NCBI RefSeq assembly: GCF_032190635.1
Contig: NZ_JAVLAS010000001.1
Span: 2,046,001-2,110,000, forward strand
Direction of reading: 5' to 3'
DNA length: 64,000 nucleotides
DNA from: Levilactobacillus zymae
Lineage (GTDB): Bacteria > Bacillota > Bacilli > Lactobacillales > Lactobacillaceae
The notes beneath the pieces are model-generated. The model was not told the DNA's origin, did no database searches, and saw only the letters and a list, made by a program, of their open reading frames with translations. Shown one piece after another: positions 27,504 to 35,201 of this stretch. Both the position numbers and the translations under genes were made by a program. Each line of letters opens with the position of its first letter. The first letter of the stretch is position 1.

Positions 27504-28225
27504 TGATTCTGGTAACCTTAGTTTTATCGGCGATTCTCGCCTTCGTTTGTTACGTCTACATCACCAACCGCTGGCTAGCAAACGGGCTGCCCCTCCTGAT
27601 GATCATTGGAGTCATGGTCAGCACCCTGTTCATCGTGAAAAACGACCACGACCACTACGGGATGCACAACGTGACGGAAACCACGAGCACCAAGATTTAC
27701 TCCGCTTCTCCTTCCAAACAGATGCCACTGATGTTGTATCAATCCGTCGGCACGGCCGACAAGCACCGGGTCTACGTCTATAAGACCAGTGCCAACGCCA
27801 AAAAGACGGCGCACACCACGGCCAAGGTCACCACGAAAAACGTGGTCAAGCGCACGTCCGGTAAGAACCGGATCGTCACCAAGAAGACCTACCGTGAATA
27901 CCGGAACGGCACCTTTAAGTTCTGGTTCGGATTGGCTGACAACGGCCACCAGTACGTGAAGGAAACCAACACAATTTACATTAATAAGAACTGGACTGTC
28001 CTGAGCGCATCACAAGCTAAGAAGCTGCAGAAACTAGTGCAGTCCAAGAGCTACCAGGCTCAGCAAAAGACGGCCGCTAAAGCGTACGTCCAAAAGCAGG
28101 TCATGGCAGCCATGACCAAGGACCCGACGATGAGTGCCGCTCAACGGCAAAAGGTGATTAAGCAGGCCACGGCCGCTTACCAAGCCCAAGCCATGCAACA
28201 CTTACTGCAACAGATTAAGAACTAA
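27503..28225 (+). CDS. DUF4811 domain-containing protein
   Basis: A 240-residue protein with two N-terminal membrane helices (about 2-20 and 27-45) and a Lys/Ala/Gln-rich remainder outside or inside the membrane. Its start overlaps the exporter stop. DUF4811 proteins are found beside DHA2 exporters in lactobacilli; their function is unknown. The C-terminal half (about 165-240) is strongly helical with a Q/A/K bias, suggesting a coiled coil. It could be a membrane-anchored partner of the exporter, but that is inference. Confidence 0.8.
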   Translation: MILVTLVLSAILAFVCYVYITNRWLANGLPLLMIIGVMVSTLFIVKNDHDHYGMHNVTETTSTKIYSASPSKQMPLMLYQSVGTADKHRVYVYKTSANAKKTAHTTAKVTTKNVVKRTSGKNRIVTKKTYREYRNGTFKFWFGLADNGHQYVKETNTIYINKNWTVLSASQAKKLQKLVQSKSYQAQQKTAAKAYVQKQVMAAMTKDPTMSAAQRQKVIKQATAAYQAQAMQHLLQQIKN

Positions 28226-28239
28226 TCAGTAGAATAGTC

Positions 28240-28275
28240 AAAAAGCCCCACGGCCAAGTTGTCGTGGGGCTTTTT
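28240..28275 (+). terminator. Terminator of the exporter-DUF4811 operon
   Basis: AAAAAGCCCCACG / CGTGGGGCTTTTT hairpin immediately after the DUF4811 stop. Confidence 0.88.
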
Positions 28276-28293
28276 GATTAATGATGACTAAAA

Positions 28294-28328
28294 AAACCGT
28301 TACGCCCTCTAGAGGTCATAACGGTTTC
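28294..28328 (-). terminator. Terminator of the small MerR-like gene
   Basis: AAACCGTTA / TAACGGTTT stem followed by a T run on the minus strand, just past the 28348 stop. Confidence 0.7.
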
Positions 28329-28347
28329 GTACTTCGGAGGGTGTCTC

Positions 28348-28587
28348 CTAATTCAATTGCGTCATCTTAGACTGGGCCTGCCGACAACGCGGCATCAAGC
28401 CAGATAAGTCACTTAAAGACGTCCCATTTTCCTGAAAACACTGAATCATATCGATCCAATACAGATCGGAATCGTCAAATTCCACGGTTGAATGGTTGGA
28501 ACCTAACAGTCCGTTCTTGACGTACTCCTCGACACGGCTCTCATCGACATGCGCTGAATGCGCCAGTTCAGTCAAGTTCATCTTCAT
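28348..28587 (-). CDS. Small MerR-like helix-turn-helix protein
   Basis: A 79-residue protein consisting almost only of a MerR-type DNA-binding domain: LTELAHSAHVDESRVEEYVKNGLL, then the DLYWIDMIQCFQENGTSLSDL second part. There is no room for an effector domain, so it is a truncated or minimal family member. ATG at 28585-28587 follows GGGGAG; an upstream in-frame extension lacks a ribosome site. It has a good promoter at 28632-28660. Target unknown. Confidence 0.75.
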   Translation of the reverse strand: MKMNLTELAHSAHVDESRVEEYVKNGLLGSNHSTVEFDDSDLYWIDMIQCFQENGTSLSDLSGLMPRCRQAQSKMTQLN

Positions 28588-28631
28588 CGTCACTCCCCCA
28601 CTTTCTACGTTCATTTCTCACTGATGAGAGT

Positions 28632-28660
28632 ATCATACAGCCACCTTTACAAAAAAGCAA
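28632..28660 (-). promoter_or_regulatory. Promoter of the small MerR-like gene
   Basis: Minus-strand -35 TTGCTT (28655-28660), 17-base spacer, -10 TATGAT (28632-28637). The intergenic stretch 28588-28918 holds this promoter, the azlC promoter and CTAATT/AATTAG repeats near 28728 and 28801-28824; nothing else is seen. Confidence 0.65.
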
Positions 28661-28827
28661 CCTTTTCCTCCGCACTTTTTTTCTCACCTAGCGACCACCG
28701 ATTTAAAGGCCGTTGTCCTTCACAATCACTAATTAGACTAACCATTGAGAGTCCCTAACTTGGCCCCAACTCCTCGCGTCGGCGGTCTGGCCAGTGTGCG
28801 CTAATTCGCTCCGGCGCTAATTAGGGC

Positions 28828-28856
28828 TTTACCTGACCATACCACTGTTTTACACT
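28828..28856 (+). promoter_or_regulatory. Possible promoter of azlCD
   Basis: -35 TTTACC (28828-28833), 17-base spacer, -10 TACACT (28851-28856). Confidence 0.5.
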
Positions 28857-28918
28857 AGTCTTTAACCCCATTTTCTTAAATACTTAGCTCATTTTTACAT
28901 AGAAAGGATTCTGATTCA

Positions 28919-29623
28919 ATGACGCCTGACCTTTCCTTTCGCGCCGGTCTACGAGACGTTCTCCCCACCGTTTTTGGCTATATCGGGGTGGGGCTCGCCT
29001 TTGGCATCGTCGCCAATACCAGTCACCTCAGCCTCCTGATGGTGGCCGGGCTTTCCTTTATCGTCTACGCGGGATCCGCTCAGTTTATCATCACCAGTAT
29101 GCTGGTGGCTCACGACCCATTATCGGCCATCATGCTCTCCACGTTTCTGGTCAATTCCCGCATGATCTTAATGAGTACCAGTCTCGCTCAGGCCTTTCGT
29201 CACGAATCGCTGACCAAAAACCTCTTGCTGGGCTCATTAGTGACCGACGAGACCTTCGCGCTCGCCATGAACAAGCAGAACCAAACTCACGGCAAGCTGA
29301 GTTTCGCCTGGCAATCTGCCGCTAACGTGGTCGCCTACCTGGTCTGGGGCGTGGCCACCATCGCGGGTGCCATCCTGGGGAGTTTTATCACGAACCCCAC
29401 CCAGTTTGGGTTCGACTTCGCCCTAACCGCCATGTTTATCGGGCTGGTTTACCTGCAGTTGATTAGCGATAAGCACCTCGGCTTGACCCGGCAATTACTC
29501 GTCATGGCCTTCGTGGCACTAGCCTACTACGGGGCTTTACGCGTTTTAGATAGCAACTTCGCCCTCTTGACGGCGACCGTCTTAGGGTGTCTCTTCGGAA
29601 TGGAGCTGAAAAAATGTCATTAA
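28919..29623 (+). CDS. azlC: AzlC family branched-chain amino acid permease
   Basis: The large subunit (234 aa) of the AzlCD exporter of branched-chain amino acids and analogues. The FRAGLRDVLPTVFGYIGVGLAFGIVAN start, the FIVYAGSAQF segment (about 55) and the TDETFALA motif (about 110) are diagnostic, with about seven hydrophobic helices. ATG at 28919 follows AAAGGA. It overlaps azlD by ten bases and is preceded by a plausible promoter. Confidence 0.92.
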   Translation: MTPDLSFRAGLRDVLPTVFGYIGVGLAFGIVANTSHLSLLMVAGLSFIVYAGSAQFIITSMLVAHDPLSAIMLSTFLVNSRMILMSTSLAQAFRHESLTKNLLLGSLVTDETFALAMNKQNQTHGKLSFAWQSAANVVAYLVWGVATIAGAILGSFITNPTQFGFDFALTAMFIGLVYLQLISDKHLGLTRQLLVMAFVALAYYGALRVLDSNFALLTATVLGCLFGMELKKCH

Positions 29624-29946
29624 CTTTACCAGAACTGTGGGTCATCTTAGGCTGCGGCGCCGTAACGCTGATCTCCCGCACCCTCCCTTTCGCCCTAGTC
29701 CAACGGATGCAGCTTCCCGCGGCGGTCATCGACTTTTTAAGTTTCGTGCCCATTGCCATTATGACCGCCCTGTGCTGTCAAAGCCTTTTCGTGGCCCACG
29801 CTGGTCATTGGGCCACGCTGAACCTCGCCAATTGCTACGCGGCCATCCCCGCCACCCTGGCCGGAATCTTCACTAAGAGTCTCTTGGTGGTTGTGGTAGT
29901 TGGCATCATGGCCATGGCGTTAATTCGTTACTTTCACTTTGGTTAA
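29614..29946 (+). CDS. azlD: AzlD domain-containing small subunit
   Basis: The small membrane subunit (110 aa) that works with AzlC. Three to four helices and the LISRTLPFALVQR segment (about 18) are typical of AzlD. The chosen ATG at 29614-29616 follows GGAG and overlaps the azlC stop, indicating translational coupling. Confidence 0.9.
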   Translation: MSLTLPELWVILGCGAVTLISRTLPFALVQRMQLPAAVIDFLSFVPIAIMTALCCQSLFVAHAGHWATLNLANCYAAIPATLAGIFTKSLLVVVVVGIMAMALIRYFHFG

Positions 29947-29967
29947 GATGGGTCCCATCAGGACCAT

Positions 29968-30011
29968 TAAAATAGACGTTACCCAGCGACACTGGCTAAC
30001 GTCTATTTTAA
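29968..30011. terminator. Bidirectional terminator after azlCD
   Basis: TTAAAATAGACGTTA / TAACGTCTATTTTAA perfect 15-bp stem between the convergent azlD and 30019 genes. Confidence 0.85.
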
Positions 30012-30018
30012 CGACAAT

Positions 30019-30414
30019 CTAATCTACCATCCGCCAATTGCCTTCGTCGGCACGCGAAATATCGTTTAAAAACTTCAAAACGCGCTTAGCCCGATCCGGC
30101 TGTTGGGTATTCAATAGGTTCAGGCCCGCTCCCGTCACCATTGGTTCACTCAACCGAAAGTCTCCGTGGCTGGCATCGCCCGTCGAAAAGGCCACAACGG
30201 TTTCGCCAGATTCGATCTGGGTGGTTAAAAAGAACAACGTGAAGTCATCGTCGGCTTGCATGTAGGCGGGCATGGCCCAAATGTCGGGTGCAATTTCTTG
30301 CATCTCACCGTCTAAAAACTTAAATTCCTTGTGATTGGCTTGCGTGACGGGCTGCTTAAGCACCAACATCATCTGGCCAAATTCGTCATCACCCAATTGT
30401 AACTGGTCCTTCAT
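30019..30414 (-). CDS. Hypothetical protein
   Basis: A soluble 131-residue protein I do not recognise. It is acidic, has no signal peptide or membrane segment, and contains mostly alternating strand-like segments (WAMPAYMQADDDFTLFFLTTQ, then a C-terminal helix DRAKRVLKFLNDISRA). ATG follows AGGAGG nine bases upstream, so expression is likely. It stands alone between azlD and an acetyltransferase gene. Confidence 0.7.
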   Translation of the reverse strand: MKDQLQLGDDEFGQMMLVLKQPVTQANHKEFKFLDGEMQEIAPDIWAMPAYMQADDDFTLFFLTTQIESGETVVAFSTGDASHGDFRLSEPMVTGAGLNLLNTQQPDRAKRVLKFLNDISRADEGNWRMVD

Positions 30415-30469
30415 GGGAAGTTCCTCCTTATGTGTTCAGCAATTGATTCATTATACGCTATCCGCAAAA

Positions 30470-30497
30470 AAGACACCACGGTTAACCGTGGTGTCTT
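30470..30497 (-). terminator. Terminator of the GNAT gene
   Basis: Perfect palindrome AAGACACCACGGTT/AACCGTGGTGTCTT followed by TTTT on the minus strand. Confidence 0.8.
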
Positions 30498-30506
30498 AAC
30501 TTCAAT

Positions 30507-31097
30507 TTAAGCGTTCATCACACGAACCGGTCGACCGATCTGTAACTGCATGTGATCGTAAACGTGGTCCCCAATAATCTGGGTCCCCGTAATCCGGTAA
30601 CCCATCCGTTCATATAGGCGTAACGCCCCCGGATTGTCCTGGTCCACGTTCAACCCAATCACGGTCTGGCGGTCACGGCGTGCATACCACGGCATGGCTT
30701 GTAATAATTGCCGGCCAATGCCTCGTCCCTGATAGCGGGGGTCGACGGCCAGTGAGTCCAGGTACCATTCCCCCGGGCGAGCTTCCGCTTCCGGTTCGTA
30801 GGACCCGTCAAAAGCCGCATTTGCGGCGGTCAAATCCGCCATCACGTCATCGACGACGTCTTCATGTTCACCAGGATAACCAAAGGCTACCCCGACAACT
30901 TGGCCCTGGGCCTCGGCCACCACCGTAGTTGCCGCCCCGGACAAGTATGTCCGGGTACGGTAAGCTGCCGTGATGACCTCCAGCAAGTCGGGGCCTGGCA
31001 CGTCCTCAAGATCGGTCAGTGCCATCTCATCATAAATCAAGTTCATCAGCGGCGCAATTTGCGGCGCGTCCGCTGGTCGAGCTTCACGAATTAACAC
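30507..31097 (-). CDS. GNAT family N-acetyltransferase
   Basis: A 196-residue acetyltransferase. It starts with IREARPADAPQIAPLMNLIYDEM, and its core DSLAVDPRYQGRGIGRQLLQAM (about 115-136) is a textbook acetyl-CoA loop (QGRGIG), followed by NVDQDNPGALRLYERMGY. The start is GTG (31095-31097), seven bases after GGAGG; that ribosome site lies inside the 3' arm of a hairpin (31100-31141). Substrate unknown. Confidence 0.88.
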   Translation of the reverse strand: MLIREARPADAPQIAPLMNLIYDEMALTDLEDVPGPDLLEVITAAYRTRTYLSGAATTVVAEAQGQVVGVAFGYPGEHEDVVDDVMADLTAANAAFDGSYEPEAEARPGEWYLDSLAVDPRYQGRGIGRQLLQAMPWYARRDRQTVIGLNVDQDNPGALRLYERMGYRITGTQIIGDHVYDHMQLQIGRPVRVMNA

Positions 31098-31099
31098 AA

Positions 31100-31141
31100 A
31101 AAATCCTCCATTTCTGATAATTACCAGATTAACGGAGGATT
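31100..31141 (-). promoter_or_regulatory. Terminator-like hairpin overlapping the GNAT ribosome site
   Basis: AAATCCTCC pairs with GGAGGATTT, followed by TTT and the GTG start. An inner palindrome CTGGTAATTATCAG lies in the loop. It could end transcription of the upstream DUF1003 operon, hide the GNAT ribosome site, or both. Confidence 0.55.
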
Positions 31142-31180
31142 TCTAATTTGTCAACGGATTTGCCACGTTGTGCGGTTCAC

Positions 31181-31264
31181 TTAATGAGCCACGTGGCCTG
31201 CCGCGCGGTGACCAAAGATCAGGCCCACAACGAACAGGGTACTAGCCGTTACCCAGGTACGCAT
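31181..31264 (-). CDS. Predicted 27-residue membrane peptide
   Basis: A short open frame, MRTWVTASTLFVVGLIFGHR..., with a single hydrophobic helix (about residues 4-18) and a polar His/Ala-rich tail. ATG follows AAGGGAG seven bases upstream and begins 19 bases after the DUF1003 stop on the same strand. It has an intact ribosome site and a helix ending in charged residues, but no homologue could be checked. Confidence 0.5.
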   Translation of the reverse strand: MRTWVTASTLFVVGLIFGHRAAGHVAH

Positions 31265-31282
31265 GTTGAAACTCCCTTCGTG

Positions 31283-32023
31283 TTACCGTGTTGGTGGCGT
31301 CTTTTGATTTGCTTCGCGTAATTCTGCCAGTTCTTGACGAATTTCACCGAGAATTTCCAATTGAAACCGTTCAATTTCCATGGTGTGGGGCAACTGGTTT
31401 TGGGCCAGATGGTCCACCTTCGCGTGCAAGAGACGTAATTCGTGTTCGGACTTCAAGTTCACGTGATAGTCGTTTTCGGCCATCATCCGATCCCGGTCCG
31501 CCGAGCGGTTCTGACTCATCATAATGATGGGCGCCTGAATCGCGGCCACACAACTAAGTACTAAATTTAACAGAATGAAGGGGTAGTTGTCAAAATTCAC
31601 CCCAAATAGGTGTAGCCCGTTCACAATCATCCAGCCGAGTAAAACGAACATGAATACAAAAATAAATCCCCAGGAACCGCCAAAACGGGCCACGTCATCG
31701 GAAACCTTCTGACCGAACGTCAGGCTGTTTTTTAAGATTTCATTCACGTCCACCACGTCGTAATCGTCGCTCTGCAAAGCGCGCGTCAATTTATGGTTAA
31801 TCTTCTGGGTCTGTTTTAAATCCGCGTTGATCATGGCATCCACCCGATCCAAACGATACTTCAGCAGGTGGTGCCCGCAAATATAGTCCGTCACCTTAGC
31901 CTGCGGATAATCCCGCTTAATTCGGTTTCGTAAGTTAGCATCGAGTTCCGATAATTGTAAACTACTTTCCAACGCAATTGGCTGCTGATCAACCAAACAA
32001 GTAAGTTGCTCCCCCGCTGTCAT
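31283..32023 (-). CDS. DUF1003 domain-containing membrane protein
   Basis: A 246-residue protein with the DUF1003 domain: two membrane helices around GGSWGFIFVFMFVLLGWMIVN and YPFILLNLVLSCVAAIQAPIIMMSQNR (about 120-175), then a long charged helix (about 180-235). Function of the family is unknown. It is 12 bases downstream of rluA and 19 bases upstream of the small open frame. ATG follows AGGAGG. Confidence 0.85.
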   Translation of the reverse strand: MTAGEQLTCLVDQQPIALESSLQLSELDANLRNRIKRDYPQAKVTDYICGHHLLKYRLDRVDAMINADLKQTQKINHKLTRALQSDDYDVVDVNEILKNSLTFGQKVSDDVARFGGSWGFIFVFMFVLLGWMIVNGLHLFGVNFDNYPFILLNLVLSCVAAIQAPIIMMSQNRSADRDRMMAENDYHVNLKSEHELRLLHAKVDHLAQNQLPHTMEIERFQLEILGEIRQELAELREANQKTPPTR

Positions 32024-32035
32024 TGCTGATTCCTC

Positions 32036-32920
32036 CTATTGCCGTAAAGCGGTCACTAATGCTTGCCAGTCCGCCGGTACCGGGCTGGGGAATTGCCGCG
32101 TTTCCTGAGTAAATGGATCCGTAAAGGCCAACGATGCCGCGTGTAACGCTTGGCGCTGCATCCCGCCCAAAAACGGCCCATGATATAACTCATCGCCCAC
32201 TAGTGGGTGGCCCAACGAAGCAAAGTGGGCGCGGATTTGGTGTGTCCGTCCCGTGTGCAACTGAACGCGCACCAACGTCGCGTTGGCGAACCGTTCCTGC
32301 ACCCAGTACTCGGTTCTAGCCGGCTTACCGGCTGGGGAAACCATCTGATTATACCCGGTTGGATCAGGGGCTAACGGTGCGTCAATCACCTCATGATCGG
32401 CGGTCAATTGGCCGCTAACCACGGCCAGGTACCGCTTTTCCACCGTGTGAGCCGCCTGCATCTGACTGGCTAAGCTATTCGCCAAGCGATGCCGGGCCAC
32501 CCACACCAAACCACTGGTATAGCGGTCCAGCCGGGTCACGATGTGCGGTACCCGATTCTCGGCATTTTCCGCCTGCCAAGCACCCTTTAACCGGTTCACT
32601 AGGGTATCGGTGCGGTTCGCCGGCCCAGGAACCACGTTGAGTCCCGCCGGCTTATCGACAATCACCCAATCCCGATTGCTGAACAGCACGGTAATCGGTG
32701 CGGTGCTCACGGCCACCTCGGGGTCCGCCACCTCGGGCGGTAAAATTACGGTGACCTCATCTCCTACTTGGAGTTGGACGGTCGCATCGACGTTACGGCC
32801 ATTGACCCAAATAATCCCCCGTTGTTTCAAATCACTATAACCCCGGTGACTGATTCCCTGCTGACTTAAAAAACGTTTCATACTCGTAACGGGTGCCGTA
32901 ACGGCCCAGGATAACTTCAT
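32036..32920 (-). CDS. RluA family pseudouridine synthase
   Basis: Converts specific uridines in rRNA or tRNA to pseudouridine (294 aa). An N-terminal S4-like RNA-binding part (1-70, KRFLSQQGISHRGYSDLKQRG, then VGDEVTV) is followed by the catalytic domain with VTRLDRYTSGLVWVAR, the active aspartate being in RLDRYTSG (about 145). RTHQIRAHFASLGHPLVGDELY closes the fold. Family members RluA/C/D differ in target site, so the target is not assigned. ATG follows AGGGAAA; the DUF1003 gene follows closely. Confidence 0.9.
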   Translation of the reverse strand: MKLSWAVTAPVTSMKRFLSQQGISHRGYSDLKQRGIIWVNGRNVDATVQLQVGDEVTVILPPEVADPEVAVSTAPITVLFSNRDWVIVDKPAGLNVVPGPANRTDTLVNRLKGAWQAENAENRVPHIVTRLDRYTSGLVWVARHRLANSLASQMQAAHTVEKRYLAVVSGQLTADHEVIDAPLAPDPTGYNQMVSPAGKPARTEYWVQERFANATLVRVQLHTGRTHQIRAHFASLGHPLVGDELYHGPFLGGMQRQALHAASLAFTDPFTQETRQFPSPVPADWQALVTALRQ

Positions 32921-32941
32921 TAAATTTCCCTCTCTACTTGA

Positions 32942-33259
32942 CTATTCATCATCTAAATCAACCATCCAGTCACGCGCATCATTGTGCGTGTCTAGCCAGT
33001 CGGGGTGGGCCGCCAGGTCGGTATTGATTTGCTTAATCCGCCCGGCTAATGGAAACCGCAGAACTAAGGTCTCCGTGGTCCCTTCAACTTCTAAAAAGGG
33101 ATCCCCCAAATTCACGTGACCCGTTTGGATTTTCCACGTCAATCGCTTAACGGGACCCACCAACTCACGCCCATTATCCGCAAAGCCAAGCCGGACGACG
33201 CCCGGTGCTTGCGGGGTTAACCATAACGCATCGGCACTGGTTTCTAACCGATCAATCAT
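32942..33259 (-). CDS. GcvH-like protein lacking the lipoyl lysine
   Basis: A 105-residue protein with the fold pattern of the glycine cleavage H protein: GVVRLGFADNGRELVG, then WKIQTGHVNLGDPFLEVEG, then FPLAGRIKQINTDLAAHPDWL and a DWMVDLDDE end. In true H protein the loop VEssKAv carries the lipoyl-bearing lysine; here the same place reads VEGTTETL, with no lysine. It may therefore be a non-lipoylated structural relative. ATG follows GGGG with a fair gap. rluA lies 21 bases downstream. No other glycine cleavage gene is in the window. Confidence 0.7.
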   Translation of the reverse strand: MIDRLETSADALWLTPQAPGVVRLGFADNGRELVGPVKRLTWKIQTGHVNLGDPFLEVEGTTETLVLRFPLAGRIKQINTDLAAHPDWLDTHNDARDWMVDLDDE

Positions 33260-33390
33260 CTCGTCACGCCCCTTCAATTTCTTTGGTGATAATTCCCTTT
33301 CATTCTACCATAGCCCATGATTACCCGGGGAATAATTCCCCATTTTGCCGTGAAACCAGTTATAATAGAACCCATAAAGGGGGAGTTAAA

Positions 33391-33579
33391 ATGTTAGTCG
33401 GTAAAAACATGATGACAGGGACGTTGATTATGGTCATTGGGGTGATCTTCTTTTTCTTCGTACTCTTGAAACTCATGCCCAAAATGAAGGCCGAAGTAGA
33501 CGGCCGGTTCCTATCTCGGCTCTACTTAATCGTCAGTTTAGGGGTCACTTGCATGGGCGGTTGGATTTTCTTTTCGTAA
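33391..33579 (+). CDS. Small two-helix membrane protein
   Basis: A 62-residue protein of unknown function with two hydrophobic segments, about 8-27 and 43-61, separated by a charged loop (KLMPKMKAEVDGRFLSR). ATG follows AAGGGGGAG, and a TATAAT box lies 25 bases upstream, so it is likely expressed as a single gene. It is divergent from the GcvH-like gene and ends at a strong terminator. Confidence 0.7.
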   Translation: MLVGKNMMTGTLIMVIGVIFFFFVLLKLMPKMKAEVDGRFLSRLYLIVSLGVTCMGGWIFFS

Positions 33580-33593
33580 CCCACTAACGTCGA

Positions 33594-33629
33594 CCGACTA
33601 GGTGCCACTGGTGCCTAGTCGGTTTTTTT
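33594..33629 (+). terminator. Terminator of the small membrane protein gene
   Basis: CCGACTAGGTGCC / GGTGCCTAGTCGG perfect 13-bp stem with seven T. Confidence 0.88.
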
Positions 33630-33717
33630 AGCCGCCCCACAGTAACTAAGGCCGGTTAACAAACAAATCCTGGCTAAACTAAACCAGCTACCAATTCCGA
33701 TTATGACCAGCCAAAAA

Positions 33718-33772
33718 ACAACGCCCGGGACCTGCTCAGCTAACTGCTGAGGACTTCCCGGGCGTTGTTTTT
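33718..33772. terminator. Long bidirectional terminator
   Basis: AACAACGCCCGGGA / TCCCGGGCGTTGTT outer stem with inner CTCAGC/GCTGAG, flanked by A and T runs. It ends transcription of the AraR-like region. Confidence 0.8.
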
Positions 33773-33848
33773 GACGTACAATCTGCACATTTATAAAGTA
33801 ATAGCGATCAGAGCTCCCCACCGGACAACTGCTAAGTCTTGGCCTCTA

Positions 33849-34628
33849 TCACTGGTGTGGTGGCGTGGCCGAACGCCGCAGCACTAGCTGGGGATCGTAA
33901 GTGATGGATTCCACCGTTTTGTGCTTCAATAAATCGATAATCATGTTGCCAGCCGCTTGTCCCATCTGTGCCTTTTCGTGGTTTAACGTGGTCAAGGCGG
34001 GGCTCATGTATGCGGCCATCTGATAATTATCAAAGCCGACAATCGAGAGATCCTCCGGCACCCGCAGCCCCAGTTGCTTCACGAAGGCCAAAACCTGGAT
34101 AGCTAGTTGATCGTTATAGCAAGCAATCGCTGTCGGCCGGTGATCATCCTTTAAATAGGTTTCGATGCGCTGCGTGATTTTTTCCAGTGCGTCACCCGAT
34201 TGATACATGATCAAGTTACTTTTATAGGAAATATCCGGGTGCTGCTGGTAGGCCTGAACGAATCCGTCCATGCGGTGAACGCCCTGAATATCATCGACCT
34301 GGAAAACCCCAATGATGCTTTCGTGGCCCAAACTGAACAAGTAATCCATCAATTGTCGTTCGGCAGCCGCGTCCGCCGTAGCGATAAACGGAAAGTTCAA
34401 CTGCGGATACGTTGCTTGATAATTGGCATTAATAAATAACGTTGGAATCTGGTCGTCCTTAATTTCCTGATAGAGATCCATATTGGGATTGGGAAGGGCG
34501 CTTTGGGTGGGTTCAATGATTAGCCCCGCCACCTTGGCATTTAACATGTTAATCAGATTTTTCCGTTCCTTCTCGTGATTATTTTGGGTACTCCCCAGTA
34601 ACAACGAATAGCCGTTGTCTGAAATCAC
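33849..34628 (-). pseudogene. C-terminal part of split AraR-like regulator (ligand-binding domain)
   Basis: A 259-residue periplasmic-binding-protein-like domain of a LacI/AraR regulator, starting at GTG (ISDNGYSLLLGSTQNN...). It matches the effector-binding part of AraR, the GntR-N/LacI-C hybrid repressor of arabinose genes. The first residues expected before it are encoded by the overlapping upstream fragment, and the two share only the four bases GTGA (34625-34628). The best reading is one ancestral gene broken by a small indel; translational coupling giving two separate polypeptides is the alternative. Strand order, LVLRRSAT end and motif content are otherwise normal. Confidence 0.75.
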
Positions 34629-34936
34629 TTAATACCGTAAATAATCTGGGGAAAGATGTAGTCGGTGATGTGGGTGGTGACCACCCCAATCATCTTGTTA
34701 TCGGATTTCTTGGACCAATCCTGATGCCAGTCCTGGACAAACATACCGCCACCTTGAATCCGGTAAATGAGGTGTTCGGTCTCCAGATCTCCCACCGCGC
34801 GCCGAACCGTGTACCGAGACACATTAAACCGTTCCATCAGTTCAGATTCCGTCGGTAACTTCTGGTCAATCGGATATTTTCCCGACAAAATGGCCTCTTT
34901 GAGGGCGCCCTTTACTTTTTGGTATTTGCTTTCCAT
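34625..34936 (-). pseudogene. N-terminal part of split AraR-like regulator (GntR DNA-binding domain)
   Basis: A 103-residue GntR-type winged helix (MESKYQKVKGALKEAILSGKY ... ESELMERFNVSRYTVRRAVGDLE...) running into the linker and the first strand of the sugar-binding domain (GVVTTHITDYIFPQIIYGI), where it stops at TGA (34625-34627). Full AraR proteins continue without a break at this point. No arabinose utilisation gene is nearby, so the target is not known. Confidence 0.75.
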
Positions 34937-35201
34937 CGTTCTTCTCCCCCCGTGCCGTTAGTCGGTACCGTTTAAATTTAACCAATTGATACTCGTTCAA
35001 ATCCTGCCTATGCCTCATTCCAGCATAGCAAACTTTTCGTTTTTTTCCAATTGCGATTGCCGGCTTCTCCGCGTTGCATAAGCTCGCTGGCTTCCAATCA
35101 AATGCCAAAAAGTCGTTTGTCCCGCCTGCATGAGGCTAGGTAAACGACTGGTCGCTTTCTATTAATCCCTATGCTTGCGATCAACTGGCTCCGCAACCGC
35201 C

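Noticed and set aside
33615-33821. 68-residue minus-strand open frame
   Set aside because: It spans two strong hairpin terminators and has no ribosome site; coding is implausible.
34937-35201. AraR operator upstream of the split regulator
   Set aside because: No clear match to the palindromic AraR box was found by eye.
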